From assembly GCA_017591395.1 (NCBI GenBank), contig WEDG01003255.1:186001-250000 (forward strand): a stretch of DNA of 64,000 nt, read 5' to 3'. The translations under genes were made by a program, and so were the position numbers. Positions 22,370-34,240 of this stretch are shown one piece after another; positions within the stretch are counted from its first letter, which is position 1; each line of letters starts with the position of its first letter. This DNA is from Schistocephalus solidus (Eukaryota > Platyhelminthes > Cestoda > Diphyllobothriidea > Diphyllobothriidae). The notes beneath the pieces were generated by a model. It saw nothing but the letters and a program-made list of their open reading frames with translations, searched no databases and was not told the origin of the DNA.

Positions 22370-22624
22370 TCTGCGCTGTACTCGAGCGCATTTTTGTGTT
22401 TCCAGTCCCAGCTGGTAGTCAGGGTTATGCTTGGCTGAATAAAGGTAGAATAAGCCCGAAAAAGACTGTATCAATCTACCCATACTTTCTGTCGTATCTC
22501 CTTTCTGCAATTATAACTTGGCCGACTTCGGCCTGGTAATTGGTTGCCTGTTCCTTACCTTTGCCACTCATATGGAACTTGTTTGCTTCGGGAAGCCAAT
22601 AGATCGGTGTGCGCCTATTCCTGT

Positions 22625-22628
<4 letters not shown>
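22370..22628 (+). repeat. R4 repeat, second copy with leader
   Basis: It starts with a leader (ctcgagcgcatttttgtg ... gtcccagctggtagtcaggg) and continues with the part shared with 22097-22262. A diverged third copy, leader included, is at 29395-29630. Confidence 0.7.

Positions 22629-22688
<60 letters not shown>
22629..22688. repeat. (TA)n microsatellite
   Basis: A pure AT tract of 30 units lies directly at the 3' end of the second R4 copy. Confidence 0.97.
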
Positions 22689-22691
<3 letters not shown>

Positions 22692-22869
22692 TAACCGAAT
22701 ATGTGCCTCACCAGGCCACTGTGCAAGTCAAAATTAGCATCAGACAGGCTTGGTAAACTGCCCTTGCTCTGATGTCCACATCTACGACCGCCACGTTGCG
22801 GCGTGTCCTATCATTGCACAAATGGTGCCTCAGTTATATGCCGGACAGCTGAAATTAATTAGTTGTGGA

Positions 22870-23837
22870 TGCATGCCGTCCTCGGCGCTGCCGCGCACTT
22901 AGACTCACTTCCCCGTCCACTCCTGCCCCCAGCCTCCACCGCTTCCATCATCTGACGCATCCAGCCTCCAAACAACCTGTGTTGTTTTTGCAACCACTTT
23001 CACTGCCGCCACCACCACCACCAGCAACACTTGTTGCTTCTGGCACGCACATTTTTTGCCTTTAAGGGACATGTTCGGCCCACCCCGGACCAACTCCCGA
23101 CTAATCGGCCATCCAGCCTTGGCCGTATGTTTTTTCACCCAAATGAAATGCCAAAAAGCGCTGGAATCTTCGGAAAACTCAACCTCTGGCCGCTTGCTCA
23201 CACGTGGCCTGAAGCGCTACAACAATGGGCTGTTTAAATAATCCCAGCTCCCCTCACCTTCCCCCGGTCTCCCCACCTGCCTAACGAGGGAGCGAGAGAG
23301 AGAGAGAGAGCGAGCGAAAGCGAGAGAGACGGAGTTCATCATCGCTTCATGGCCCCGCTCCTCCCACCCCCTGTGCCCTCAGCCCCCTCTACACCTCGGG
23401 GATGTGTGTGTGTGGAGAGGCGGAATCACGCTGTTGCTCCTGTGCTGCCCTGTTGTCTGCAAGGGCACGCGTCGTCAAACAAAAGACGGACGGCCGCCGT
23501 TATGAGGATGAGGAGGTTATAGTAACGGCAGCTGTGGCGACGATGAGGACGGCAACGGACGAAGTATGCTCTCCGTCGCGCGCGTGCGTTTCTACGCACG
23601 CAAATCCGATGCTAGTGGGTTTGACTGGGCCGCGGACGACCGCCCCTGATGCCTGGAGGTTCCGGTGGACGGTGAGGCATTGCGTGGGAGATGCGCTGAA
23701 CACTCTCCTAGCCAACCACCTGGCCTCCGCACTCAAATACATGCTGTGGTTAACCTTTGAACAGGGTTGCCGAGGCTGGCCTACCTGAGGAGGTAGGGGT
23801 GGGGTTGTGTTTGGCTTCGAAGTCTAGGCAGAATAAA
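22870..23837. other. GC-rich unassigned stretch
   Basis: This is a CpG-containing region with a (GA)n tract at 23290-23312. The longest plus frame is 23402-23788 (128 codons), with no motif I recognise. It could be a promoter-associated region of a gene not visible here, but no TATA-like or splice arrangement is convincing. Confidence 0.3.
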
Positions 23838-23990
23838 ATGACCGAGAAAGACAAGGGGACTGGAAGGGCCATTTCTGGCTTATTAGCCGTCATCAGCCAG
23901 CCATACCCAACCCCAGATGTTGTTGTACCCGAGGCTCGAACTCGCCACCTGATTCACGGAGAGCCTGGTTGCTGATTTGCTGGGGTAACT
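23838..23990 (-). repeat. SINE, minus orientation
   Basis: It reads gaccgagaaagacaaggg, cttattagccgtcatcagcc and caaccccagatg, then a reversed, decayed head with aggctcgaactcgcc. Confidence 0.75.
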
Positions 23991-26460
23991 CATAGCTAGG
24001 CCTGGGTAGCCTACTTCCCAACCGATTTTAGGGCAGATGCATGGATGGCCTGGAAGCTGCATGTACGCTTATTTAAGCAGTAGGAACTTCTAATTAAAAT
24101 GTGTAGTACAACCCTGAAACAGTCACCGATGCGTGCAGATAAATGGATTTACTAATAGGAGACCTCTAATTCAGAGTGGAGCTCACCGAATTCTAGTAAA
24201 CTCCCAAACAAATCTGATTAATTTACTATCCCCCTGCACGGAAGACTCTGTTAGTTACCGCCACGCCATGTCTGACCTTCATCTAAGCTTCGAGCAGGAA
24301 ATACTCGACGTTTCCTTTCTGTTATGCTCAGAACATCCAAATGCTGGAATTCAAAGGTTCAAATACCCGTATGACTGCTGTTTTCTAATTGGAAAGATTC
24401 CCGCCAGGTTCCCTGGTCACTCTTACCATTTTTCTGGGACATTGTATGCTTTTTTTTAAAAAAAACAAGGCATGAATATTCAAATGTCAATTTGATAAAA
24501 ATGCGCATTTCCAACACCTAATTATTTTCGCTTTCAATCAAGGTCCCAGAGCTGTTGAATTTTCCAATCGCACGTATGTGTGTGCACTTTATACGGAGTG
24601 TCTCCTGAGAAGGCTGCATAGCAGGAGGAAACGGGTGTCATATTTGCTCACTATGCGCGTTAATCTGTCTACGCAGAGTGCGTGAGAGCCCATAATCAAT
24701 GCCGTAAATGGGTGATCTGTGGTGGTTTACAGACGCGGATAGTCGACTGGTGTATGGCCGACGTATGGGAATCAATCCTCACGACACTTGAGGGCATTCC
24801 TCGTTCCAATAAATCTGGGGAAGTTTAAATCTAACAGGATGCGCGTGGAGGGTCGTCAACTGACGGGTAATTCGGTTCTCTCGGGACTGAGAGCTAAGCT
24901 GCAATGACTAGTCCCTAATTTGGGTACTATGGCATTCTCACGCACTTAGCTCCTAGGCGCCCTTTATGAAAAACTGATACATTCTTCGGGAACCAGATCA
25001 CGTGTGGTACGCGTAGGCTGGCTCTTTTATGTTGTCCGCCACTGCGTCTGAGCCCGTCTTCCGTCGTCTTGGCATTGTCAGTAAGAAATTCGTAACGTAT
25101 TATTATAAGTAAAGCATCCAATTAGTTTTTTTAGATGACTGGAGGCGTGAATGACTTTTATTGAAAATATATTATGAAATCTTATATACAGGCCAGTTAA
25201 ACCAGTCAAAGTTACCTAACTATTGTATTGTACTCTAACCTTATAAATATTTATGGTATTACGCACAAGCGTCAAGTTATCCCATCCACTACTCGCATTA
25301 ATGTTTCTTAACAGTAAAACGTCCCATAAAGTATGTTCAATTTTAGGTCCTATGCTTTGGACGGACATAGTTATTCTGATTTAAAAAAGAAATTTGCATT
25401 AGCATCTTTAATCTAAACAAATGAGTTGAACTTAAAACAAGTATATAAAACACCAGCAAGTTTCTCAGCCACATACCGTCGCATCGTAGCCTGCATAGCG
25501 AGCAATACGCATAATTTAGTTCACATTTTTTTCTGAAATTCGATGAAAAAACGCTTAACTGACGAAGAAGTCACAGAAGAATGACAAATCATAGATTGGT
25601 GGTTCAATTGAGTGTTTTTTTCGAGATAGCAGCAATAGCAAGTTGTATTATTTTTCCAACAAAGCAACACTAACAGTTGGTTATAACAAAAATAGTCTGA
25701 TTGACCTTCTGACTAATAAATGTTAAGTATTAATCAAAATCTTGCCATGAAAAAGCATAATTTCCAGTAATTATGCGAATAAATTTGACAATGCTTGAAA
25801 CAACTCCATGGGTGTTCAGTCCACGAATTGAGCACAGATTCCTCAGTCTAAGCACCCAAAATAGATTAAGAATTACTAGGGCAGGGTCAAACAGTGCAGC
25901 CTCTTTTTGGGTCCATGAAGCATCCACAAACTAGCAAGTACGAAGAGTGTAGTCTACCTTTAGAAAAGCCTGCTGCGTTTCCTCTGGGCGTTTGGAGTCC
26001 TCCCCACGACAGGCAAGGGGTTTGAGCTTCCTAAAAGTGGCCCGGAAAGTCACACAACTCCTGCCGATTCAGAACTTTTCGATCACAGCAAAGTTGTGCC
26101 ACAATTTTTGCGAAAATTGCTGATTTAATTTGTTAGGTTAAATTTATCCGTCGACCACCTGTAGCATATGCTGCTGGTAGCGGATGCCTTGTCAACAGAT
26201 GCGGGATCGCAATGGCTCAGCTAAACATGGTTACTAAGTTGAACTGGACAGGGGGTGGTACGGGGCGATGGGGGGGGGGGGTGCATAGACCTTTCAGTTT
26301 AAATAATCTTGACCAGCAGACGACAGGCGTCATGAGGTGAAAGTTCGTTGTAGATGGGGGGGGGGGAAGAGGGGTGGAATAATGAAAAAACGGAAAGTTT
26401 ATTTTTCGCGTGCTAGAAGATGAACAAGGTCCAAATTGTTAAATAGGTTACTAGATAGGG
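23991..26460. other. Unassigned, mostly AT-rich; LINE-A-like trace at 24830-25040
   Basis: No gene recognised. The segment gtcgtcaactgacgggtaat ... ccagatcacgtgtggtacgcg resembles a decayed LINE-A UTR in plus sense. G runs occur at about 26271-26281 and 26356-26364. The frame at 24133-24459 has no known motif. Confidence 0.35.
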
Positions 26461-26780
26461 TCAGTTTGACCATCGTAATCCGACGAGGTACACCGTATGC
26501 TCCACAGAAGGGTTGTGCAGGGACGGTGACTTGTGCTTGGATTAGTTTAAATTGATAGTAACCTTGCGCTGCATCTACCGCACTCTCCATCTTCCCTTAC
26601 CCGCCTGTGCCCGGCGTCAAGACATAGTCAAGAAGATCGGAGCCGGGGTCGGGTGCAGCTAAAGCATATCCCGCAGAGAGGGAGAGCGGGGTGCGTCATT
26701 AGCTGGCACCAACGTGTGTTCTTGTTGGGCGCGCGCAACCCCATGTTCGGCATTTGTCATGGGACCTCATCCCAAATAAT
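26461..26780 (-). repeat. LINE-A U2 tail module, minus orientation
   Basis: It contains tttgaccatcgtaatccgac, caccgtatgctccacag, gggacggtgacttg, gcatctaccgcactctcc and cgtcaagacatagtcaagaa. It ends against a short (AAT)n tract at 26777-26795. Confidence 0.7.
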
Positions 26781-26795
26781 AATAATAATAATAAT

Positions 26796-27227
26796 TATAG
26801 TACTTTTCGTACCCTGACATGTCAAACACTAGGACACCCTTCCGTCTGGGAAGCTGAGGATTCGAGTCGACCCATGTAGTAGCAAATGAGAACCCGTGAT
26901 AAATTCTCAGAAATTATTTTTCCCATAAAAAGGCTCTCACATAAAAGCTGGTATTCGTTTGCACGCAAAGGATATCAGTTGGCGTGCCAAGAAGGCATCA
27001 GTCGATTCGTACGGACTGAAGCCCAGTCAATCCAGGAATTTGTTCAAACATTCTAAAATTTCTCATGGGGAGTTCGCTTTCTGTCCTCGTTTGTTCGGCC
27101 ACAACTTGAACACGGTTCAAGGCGTGGTATGAATATATTTTCCACGACGTTGACGATCAAAAAGAGTGCAGACTCAAGTAGCACAGTTTATTCGGCCAGA
27201 AAATAAAGTCTTTAAATGTATAAGGTG
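26796..27227. other. Unassigned stretch
   Basis: Nothing recognised on either strand. Confidence 0.3.
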
Positions 27228-27400
27228 GCATCAGCAAAGACAACGGAGACTGGAATGGTCATTTCTGCCTTATTAGCCGTCATCAGCCAGTCATACCCAA
27301 ACCCAGGTGTGAATCCACTGAGATTCGAATCCGGAACCTTTGATCATTGAGTTTAACTCTCAACCCTTGAGAGATGGGTTCTGTGTCCTGTCGGTTGTGA
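27228..27400 (-). repeat. SINE, minus orientation
   Basis: Reverse body: agcaaagacaacggagactg, tagccgtcatcagccagtc. The reversed head has a B box (agattcgaatcc) and resembles the array-A head subtype. Confidence 0.75.
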
Positions 27401-27600
27401 TCTATACATACCCCTAGTTACCATGCAGCTGCTTGCGGGGCGCTTGCTTGAGCTCCAAGGCACAACGGGACGAGCATTTCCCGTAACCAGCCCGATGAAT
27501 GCCACACTACCATTGTACATATTTTGAGTTCACCAAGACACAACGGGACGAGCATGTTCCGTAACCGGATTGGTGAGCATCTATCTGAAACTACACATTC
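27401..27600 (+). repeat. SINE leader sequences, two in tandem
   Basis: Two related leader blocks occur: cacaacgggacgagcatttc (about 27461) and cacaacgggacgagcatgtt (about 27540). Each is followed by ccgtaacc and a gatgaatg or ggtgagc motif, but neither has a tRNA-like head attached. Confidence 0.5.
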
Positions 27601-27763
27601 AAGTTAAGGAAGAAAGAGAAAGAGAAGATGAGGAAGAAGAAGAAGAAGAAGAAGAAGAAGAAGAAGAAGAAGAAAAAAGGAGCAAAAGGTTTACCATCTG
27701 GAAGTTGAACATTGACATCCATTCGTAAAGTCTGGAATGGCAGTCGCTGGACAGGAGCATGTT
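27601..27763. repeat. Left arm of inverted repeat around SINE array B
   Basis: A (GAA)n tract (27631-27674) and then ccatctggaagttgaacatt ... acaggagcatgttgagctcg. The reverse complement follows at 28858-29015, where the (GAA)n appears as (TTC)n. The two arms enclose the SINE units between them. Confidence 0.75.
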
Positions 27764-28505
27764 GAGCTCGTGGCGCACTGTGTAGAGCATTTGACTTCTA
27801 TCCAACAGGTCGCGGGGTTGCGTATGGCTGGCTAATGACGGTTTATAAGGAAGAAATGGCCATTCCAGTCTCCCTTGTCTTTGTCGGTTCCTTTTTATCA
27901 ACATATGCTACATGTCGCTATGCGACCGCCTGCGAGGGCTCAAGTCTGAGCTCCAGGGCACAATGGAAAATATATGTTCCTTAAGCAGATCGGTGAGCAA
28001 CACACTATCATCATATTCCCGATCGCAACCGACAAAACAACGAGCCCGTGTCTCAATGGTAGAGCGTTTGACTCAATTACCAAGGGTCGCGGGTTCGAAT
28101 CCCAGGTGTTCCACACTTGGGATTGAGTATGGCTGGCTGATGACGGCTAATAAGCCAGAAATGGCCATTCCGATCTCCCTTGTCTTTGTCGGTTCCACAA
28201 TATCAACATATGCTACACGTCGCTTTGCGACTGCCTGTGAGTACTCTAGTCTGAGTTCCAGGGCACAACGGAACATAAATGTTCCTTAAGCAGATCGGTG
28301 AGCCACACACTATCATCATATTCCCGATCGCAACCGACAAAAGCAACGAGCCCGTGGCTCAGTGGTAGAGCGTTCGACTCAAATACCAAAGGTCGCGGGT
28401 TCGAATCCCAGGTGTTCCACACTTGGGATTGGGTATGACTGGCTGATGACGGCTAATAAGCCAGAAATGGCCATTCCGGTCTCCTTGTCTTTGTCGGTTC
28501 CATTC
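27764..28505 (+). repeat. SINE tandem array B, three units
   Basis: Heads start at 27764 (decayed; part of the T-arm region is lost), 28042 and 28348. The last spacing is 306 bp, as in array A. The linker is also the same (tatgctacacgtcgctttgcg, gttccttaagcagatcgg). The array ends in a (TA)n tract of about 80 bp (28516-28594). Frames are repeat artefacts. Confidence 0.85.
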
Positions 28506-28513
28506 CAATAATA

Positions 28514-28515
<2 letters not shown>

Positions 28516-28594
<79 letters not shown>
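28516..28594. repeat. (TA)n microsatellite, about 40 units
   Basis: A pure tract lying between SINE array B and the inverted SINE at 28650-28868. Confidence 0.97.
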
Positions 28595-28596
<2 letters not shown>

Positions 28597-28649
28597 TGCG
28601 TAGGCGCTCAATGCTCGGTTATAGGACTCAGTCGTCCTGTTATGCCTAG

Positions 28650-28868
28650 GGGATCACTCTCGAGTCCCGCTAGCAGCCGCAGGCTGGCTAACGATAAAGG
28701 CAGAATAACATGACCGACAAAGACAAGGGTGACTGGAATGACCATTTCTGGCTTATTAACCGTCATCAGCCAGCCATACCCAACCCCAGGTTCTGCGGTG
28801 TCCGAGGTTCGAACTCGAGACCTGTTTGTTAGAAGGCCAACGCTCTACCTAATGCGCTACGAGCTCAA
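28650..28868 (-). repeat. SINE with Arg(TCT)-like head, minus orientation
   Basis: On the minus strand the head reads gctcgtagcgcattaggtag with B box (agttcgaacctcg) and anticodon-loop cttctaa, like tRNA-Arg(TCT). The body and a trailing leader (gcggctgctagcgggactcg) follow. It lies tail to tail with array B. Confidence 0.8.
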
Positions 28869-28987
28869 CATGCTTCTGTCCACCGGCTGTCATTTTAGAC
28901 TCTACGAATGGATGCCAATGTTCAACTTCCAGATGGTGGACCAGTCCTCTTCCTTTTCCTCTTCTTATTCTCCTTCTTTTTCTTCTT

Positions 28988-29066
<79 letters not shown>

Positions 29067-29072
29067 CTCTTC
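28858..29072. repeat. Right arm of inverted repeat plus (TTC)n(TAT)n tract
   Basis: The sequence gagctcaacatgcttctgtcc ... caacttccagatggtggacc is the inverse of 27700-27770. It is followed by (TTC)n (28975-29015) and (TAT)n (29016-29064). Confidence 0.8.
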
Positions 29073-29394
29073 TTCTTCTCTCGCTGTCTGGATCTGGAAG
29101 TGTAATAAATCCTTCCCAGGACGAAACTGACCAAAGAAGCCTACTTAATGCGATCACCTTTTAGAAAATAGTGTCTAACCGAAATGCGGAATATCATACG
29201 ATCTAATATTTTCGGCATTAAGGGTTAAACAAATCCCCTAGTTTTTGCAAGCAGACCTATAGAGCATGCGTTCTTACGCAAATGCTGAACATTTATGCAT
29301 CGCGCTTCCAGGAGACACCCTAGGAGGCTTAAAAATACCCTGAGGGAACGAAGAGGGAAGACAGGGAATGCGGGTAGACATCGGCTTTGGACAA

Positions 29395-29630
29395 CATGTG
29401 CCCTACTCGAGTGCATGTTTGTGTTTCTGCTCCCAGCTGGTGGTCAGGGTGAATAGACTCGAAACAGAACTGCATCAATCTAACCACATCCTCTCTCGTA
29501 CCTTCGCTCTCTGTTATTATAACTTGACAGGATTCGGCCTATTAGTTGACTGTCTGTTCGTGAGCTTTTCTTCCCACACGGGCTGGTTTCCTTTGGGAAT
29601 CCAATAGGTCGGTGTGCAACCAGTCCTGAC
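29395..29630 (+). repeat. R4 repeat, third copy, diverged
   Basis: It matches 22370-22628: ctcgagtgcatgtttgtg, cccagctggtggtcaggg, gcatcaatctaaccac, ataacttgacaggattcggc and ccaataggtcggtgtgc. Confidence 0.65.
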
Positions 29631-31654
29631 GGAGAATACGCAAGGAATGAAGTCGGATCCACTGAGAACGTTGCAAGCAAGGCCAACTACAATACGGGAA
29701 CCTTGGTAAAGGGGGCTTTATTGGTAGGGCAGAACGAGGAAGCAGAAAACCTAGGAAACGCCTACTTACCGACTGTAAATTGGCGAAGTAGAACCCACGG
29801 AATTTAAGGAAATCGAAAAAGCTCTCCCATGGACTAAGGGCAAGGGAATTTGCCTTCAGGATCGGTGTAAGGGGAAGCAAGCTTGACTTGGCGTCAAAGA
29901 GAGGCAAATGAGAACTCACTTGACTGACGGAGGAAAGTTAAACGCGTGAAAATGAAATCACGGAAAATTAATCGAGAGCCAATGTTCTCAATGGGTCCGG
30001 CTCTTGTACTTCCATGGAATTGTGTTCCAACAAAACAAATCCTGAATATGGTGAGTTCAAGGGCACTCAAATTTCCATTGCCGATAAGACCAGCCACCTT
30101 TACGAAGTAGGCGAGTATCAGTGCTTAGACGGAGTACCTCATGCCTGACATTTTAAACTGACATTCAGGCTTTCTGGACAATGGTGCAAGTTCACGGAAC
30201 CCTTAGGGATTTTTTTCCCAATGGTGTCGTAGTAAATGAGGTCGACGTGTCTTAGCTGTCATGATACCCCTTTTAAATATCTCAGGAATTGCCTTCCCCT
30301 GTACAACGATTTTATCGATTAATCCTGGTGCCTGTTTCAGTTATAATCTGCGGCAAATTGATCTATCAATCGTCGTGTTCGTTTCCGTTACGAAAATTGT
30401 TGTACAGTGGCGCTCAATATGGTACCCTCACCGACAGTCGCATAGCGACTAGTTTTTTTATTCTCATCTCAGATATAATTATTTATGTGTACATATCTAT
30501 GGAAAAAATAGAAGCTTTACGCGCAATGTTAGACCGAATATTGAATATACACAAACGGCTAACTGTACGCAGGTGAGAGCTTAAGCGCTTCGGCGGCAGG
30601 GATGCAAAAACTGGCCTGCGATCGGACGCCTTGTTCCATCCTCACAGACAGGACGATAACATTGGACTTGCTCTGTTGAAACTTTACAACCCACTCGTGT
30701 CTGGGGGTCTGGACATTTTGCGGTTTTTGTTTGTTGATCGGGTTCACCGGAGAATGTCCTCAGGGCTGCTGCGGTCGTGTTGAGGACTTCTCCCCCTCCG
30801 TTCACCCGCCCGCACGCACACACACACGCACACAGGTGGACGAAGAGAGCAGGTCTGAGGAGAAGGGGTTCGGTCACGCGGGCCACCGTGTCAATTAACC
30901 CACCTGCGCAAACGGACCCGTTCTGTCGCCCTCTCTACCTCGCCGAATGGCCAACAGCCTCGGCATGTCTGTCAACTCGACACCTCTCGTGCTGAAAGGC
31001 CTCCCTCGGTTCCCGCCCTCATGTACACCCTTCCACCCCGCTGCGATTCCGGGGGGGGGGAGAGAAGGGGGCGGGACGGGGCACACCGCTCTCCACCGGG
31101 GATCGTGGTGTGGGGCGGGGAGTGGGGGTAAGGCGGAGGACGGTCTTTCCCACCCGTTCTACTCGCCTTTGAATTTGACGTGTGTCTCAGAGTCCCCCTT
31201 TATTTTACCTATTTTTTTTATGTTGTAAGGTGACTTTAAACGACAACGAATGCGCTCTGATACGCGGTTGACTAATTCTGCTTGATGTTATTGCGTGCGC
31301 GCCTGGGGGGAATAGCCGAACTGGCTGTCTGTCGAGGAGGACTGCGGCGACGTCGCAGGAAATATAATGTGACCAGATGTAAATTGGAGTGTCCACACTG
31401 CCCTCCACTTGAAGGCCGTCAAAACCTCGAGAGGACAGATGTGTGAGCTGTTGATTAAAAGATCTTTTCAAGTAGGTCGCGTCAGCTTGTCTCGGCGTTG
31501 CTACTGCTGTTCGGGGTCTGAATCACAAATGCCGTTTCACGGAGTACGATGGTTTTAATGAAAATGATTATTTCTACTATTATAACCATATTTAAGGGTA
31601 TGTGAACAAGGCCGAACTCGAACATGAACGACCCGGTAAGCAGCGGCAGGCTCC
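29631..31654. other. Unassigned; CpG-rich at 30600-31180
   Basis: No gene is recognised. A possible short exon is noted separately at 30499-30572. The CpG-rich part has a GC dinucleotide-dense run, a G run at 31050-31058 and no obvious TATA element. The minus frame 29542-29919 overlaps R4 and is not taken as a gene. Confidence 0.3.
30499..30572 (+). CDS. Possible short first coding exon, unrecognised
   Basis: An ATG opens a frame (MEKIEALRAMLDRILNIHKR...) that runs 24 codons plus two bases to acgcag|gtgaga, a near-consensus 5' splice donor. The peptide would be amphipathic-helical, with regularly spaced Leu/Ile. Upstream sequence is AT-rich, while 30600-31180 downstream is CpG-rich and would be intron. 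I do not recognise the product and see no partner exon. This is suggestive only; random ATG-to-donor runs of this length are common. Confidence 0.15.
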
Positions 31655-33290
31655 TCCTAACTCAGGAAATATCATGAATTTCACAAGAAAAAGCCCGTTA
31701 CGCGGAATCCGTCCACACTGCATCCCCCAACGTTTTACAGCAATGAATAAGTGACCGTTCTTAAAAATAAGGCGCAGTGGTGTTTAAAAACTAATATTAT
31801 GATGTTTAGAAATACTAGCTTTTTGTTAGAAAAGCGGCAAATACCGAAAACAGGAAAAATCGGGTAAGCTAATTAAGCCTGTCCATGTAAAAAAACAGTG
31901 AATAAAGCAACACAAGCCGAATTACATTTGAAAATGGTCCTTTAGTGTATATTCCACGGAAGTAGTCTTCCGTATTAAGGGCAATGTAAAGTATGGTCGT
32001 TACCAAACAGCCTAAATTTCGAGTATATAGCGCAAACAGGGTTCCACGAGAATTGACGAGTTTTCTTCCGTTTGTACAGTGCTTAAGATGCGTCTGACTA
32101 AGGCAAACAGATTTTCGTTTGATTGCGCTGACAGGGACGTCATAGGAATAAAATATTTCATTAAACTCACATGCTGACAGGCCGGTTACTGAATAATAAA
32201 TTGAAAAAGTTTTCAGGTGCATTCGTAAACGTATCAGTTTGTGGATATTAAGAGGAATTTCCTTTTGTTAAATTGCTTTATAAGTACTTCGGATGTTCCC
32301 AATACGAGGAGTTTCAGATCACCCTTCGAATAGTGGTGAATACTTTATGATTTTCTCCGTTTTCAGTCGATTGCCTATAAATGTAGATTTCGTTCTGTGC
32401 GTTTATCAAAAAAATCAAAATAAAATATTCTTGAAGACTACTTACCACATTAGTGAGTTTTGAAACATCCTTTCTAACGCAGCTTACTGTTTCGGTCATT
32501 ATTTGTAAACTCATGCAAATATGAAAACTTGTTCCCGAGCAAAATAAACGCCCACAACACAGTTTGTCAATAATTGCGTCTACGATCAATTTAAAAACCG
32601 TTCATAGGAAGTTACCTCTCTAAAAAGCACTTAAATTAGATAGTTCCTTGTCTAATATCAGTGTATTTTACCTTTTGCCAAAGTAAAGTCAATGTGGAAG
32701 TTGAGAAGTTTGACCGGTTTCCGTTTCAAGCTTCCGTAGTCGTTCATGGACAATTGAAGCTATAAATTGTCTGGACATCTTTCGCGTACGCCGCGACAGA
32801 GAAAAGTGACGGCATGTCACGACTTCTAATCGATATGCGTATTTATGTTCCTACTTATCAGTGACATAAGTTTATTACCGATTTTTTTGGTAGAAAACGT
32901 CACAATTTTGTAAAACTGAATTTTTTAAACGGAATTTGCACTTGTGTTCCTGAAAAAAACCGCAATTCTGCATACCTGCAAAACCAATTTTTTCGCTCTC
33001 TTAGTTGATATATTGACATTTTATTTGGTTTTTAGTAACTTTCATTTATAGTACATCGCACCGCAACACACTTTTTTGATCCATTGCTTTCAATAACGTA
33101 GGAAAACTCCCGGATAGCATGAAACGTCGGATTTGATCCTGTTTGTGCCTCTTTTCCCTTAAATAAACAGACCTGAAGTGATCGCCTCATTATTGAACAG
33201 CTTTCTTTGTATCAATTCAATTAAATAACAAAATAAATAACCATGAAACCATAATCATAGCCTCAACATTTCATGAGTTACGTAATCTAC
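31655..33290 (+). repeat. AT-rich dispersed repeat R1, long copy
   Basis: Colinear by eye with 46620-48445 for about 1.6 kb. Shared landmarks are an aaacaggaaaaatcgggtaa-type block, tagtgtatattcca, taccaaacagcctaaatttc, gcgctgacagggacgtca, a tgacataagttta block, a caaaactgaatt block and aatctact at the end. Minus frames at 31869-32222 and 32314-32589 lie within it, but stops break them in the other copy and no family is recognised. Class unknown. Confidence 0.7.
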
Positions 33291-34134
33291 TGTATTCCTC
33301 CTCGTTGTAAGCAAAGTGACCCTATCTTAATTACAATAGACATATTTGTCAAGGCTCATTTCCATACGTTATTATTTACCGTACAAACAGCACAGATACT
33401 ACCTAGGGGTCCGGCTAATCAGTGGGTCTCCCAGCGTTCCTGTGTGTTTTCCGGTATACGACCTCCAGTTTTTATACGGCCTAGTTTAGTTTCCGAGAAA
33501 AGTAGCATACGAACATGGGGTAATTCCTTCGGAAGATACCAGATCAGCTGACAGATACCAGCTCAAGTATTCCCACCAACTTTCGAGCCTAGCACGAAAG
33601 GTTTGTTCGGACGGATTTACTCCAAGTTCACGCATTAATTCCATCGGAAAGCAAGCAAGTGTTTCCGTGCCATTGTTACTTGCTGACTGTCCGTTGTTAT
33701 ATGGCTGCCTGTCTAGGCCCTAGATCGGGCTTCTAGGAATGCCAAAGCGTCTACAGCATACCGGTTGGACTTACTGCCCTGCTCTGATGGGCCTTAGTGG
33801 TCTATGGCACCATTTATTCAGGTTCTACCTGCCACTCGTGCATGTAGAAGTTCTCTATTTCCTCCCGTCACCGTAGAGGTGGAACTGTATCCAAGGTATA
33901 AGCCCCCCAACTCGTGCTTCTGGAACGTGTGGCTGATACCCCGGCCCACACATGCGGATTGGACAAACACGGGTCAGCTTGGGTCACAACGCGCGTTTAT
34001 CGGGCAGCGCAGAGTCAGTGCAAACCGACAACTGCCGCCGCATATGCGATTTTGGACGTGGGTCATAAGTCACCATTCGGTTCAAAAGCCCCGACTGTTG
34101 CCTGGCGCAAGGATGGGGAGAGTACGGCTGACGA
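33291..34134. other. Unassigned stretch
   Basis: A plus frame at 33804-34259 (151 codons) runs into a SINE at its end and has no motif, so I do not call it a gene. Confidence 0.3.
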
Positions 34135-34240
34135 ATATTACCGGCAAAGACAAGGGAGACTGGAATGGTCATTTCTGGCTTATTAACCATCGTCAGCCTG
34201 TCATACCCAACCCCAGGTGGTGCACCACCCAGGGTGGGCC
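34135..34240 (-). repeat. SINE body, minus orientation, head lost
   Basis: It reads ggcaaagacaagggagactg, cttattaaccatcgtcagcc and caaccccaggtggtg, then breaks off before the tRNA-like head. Confidence 0.7.
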
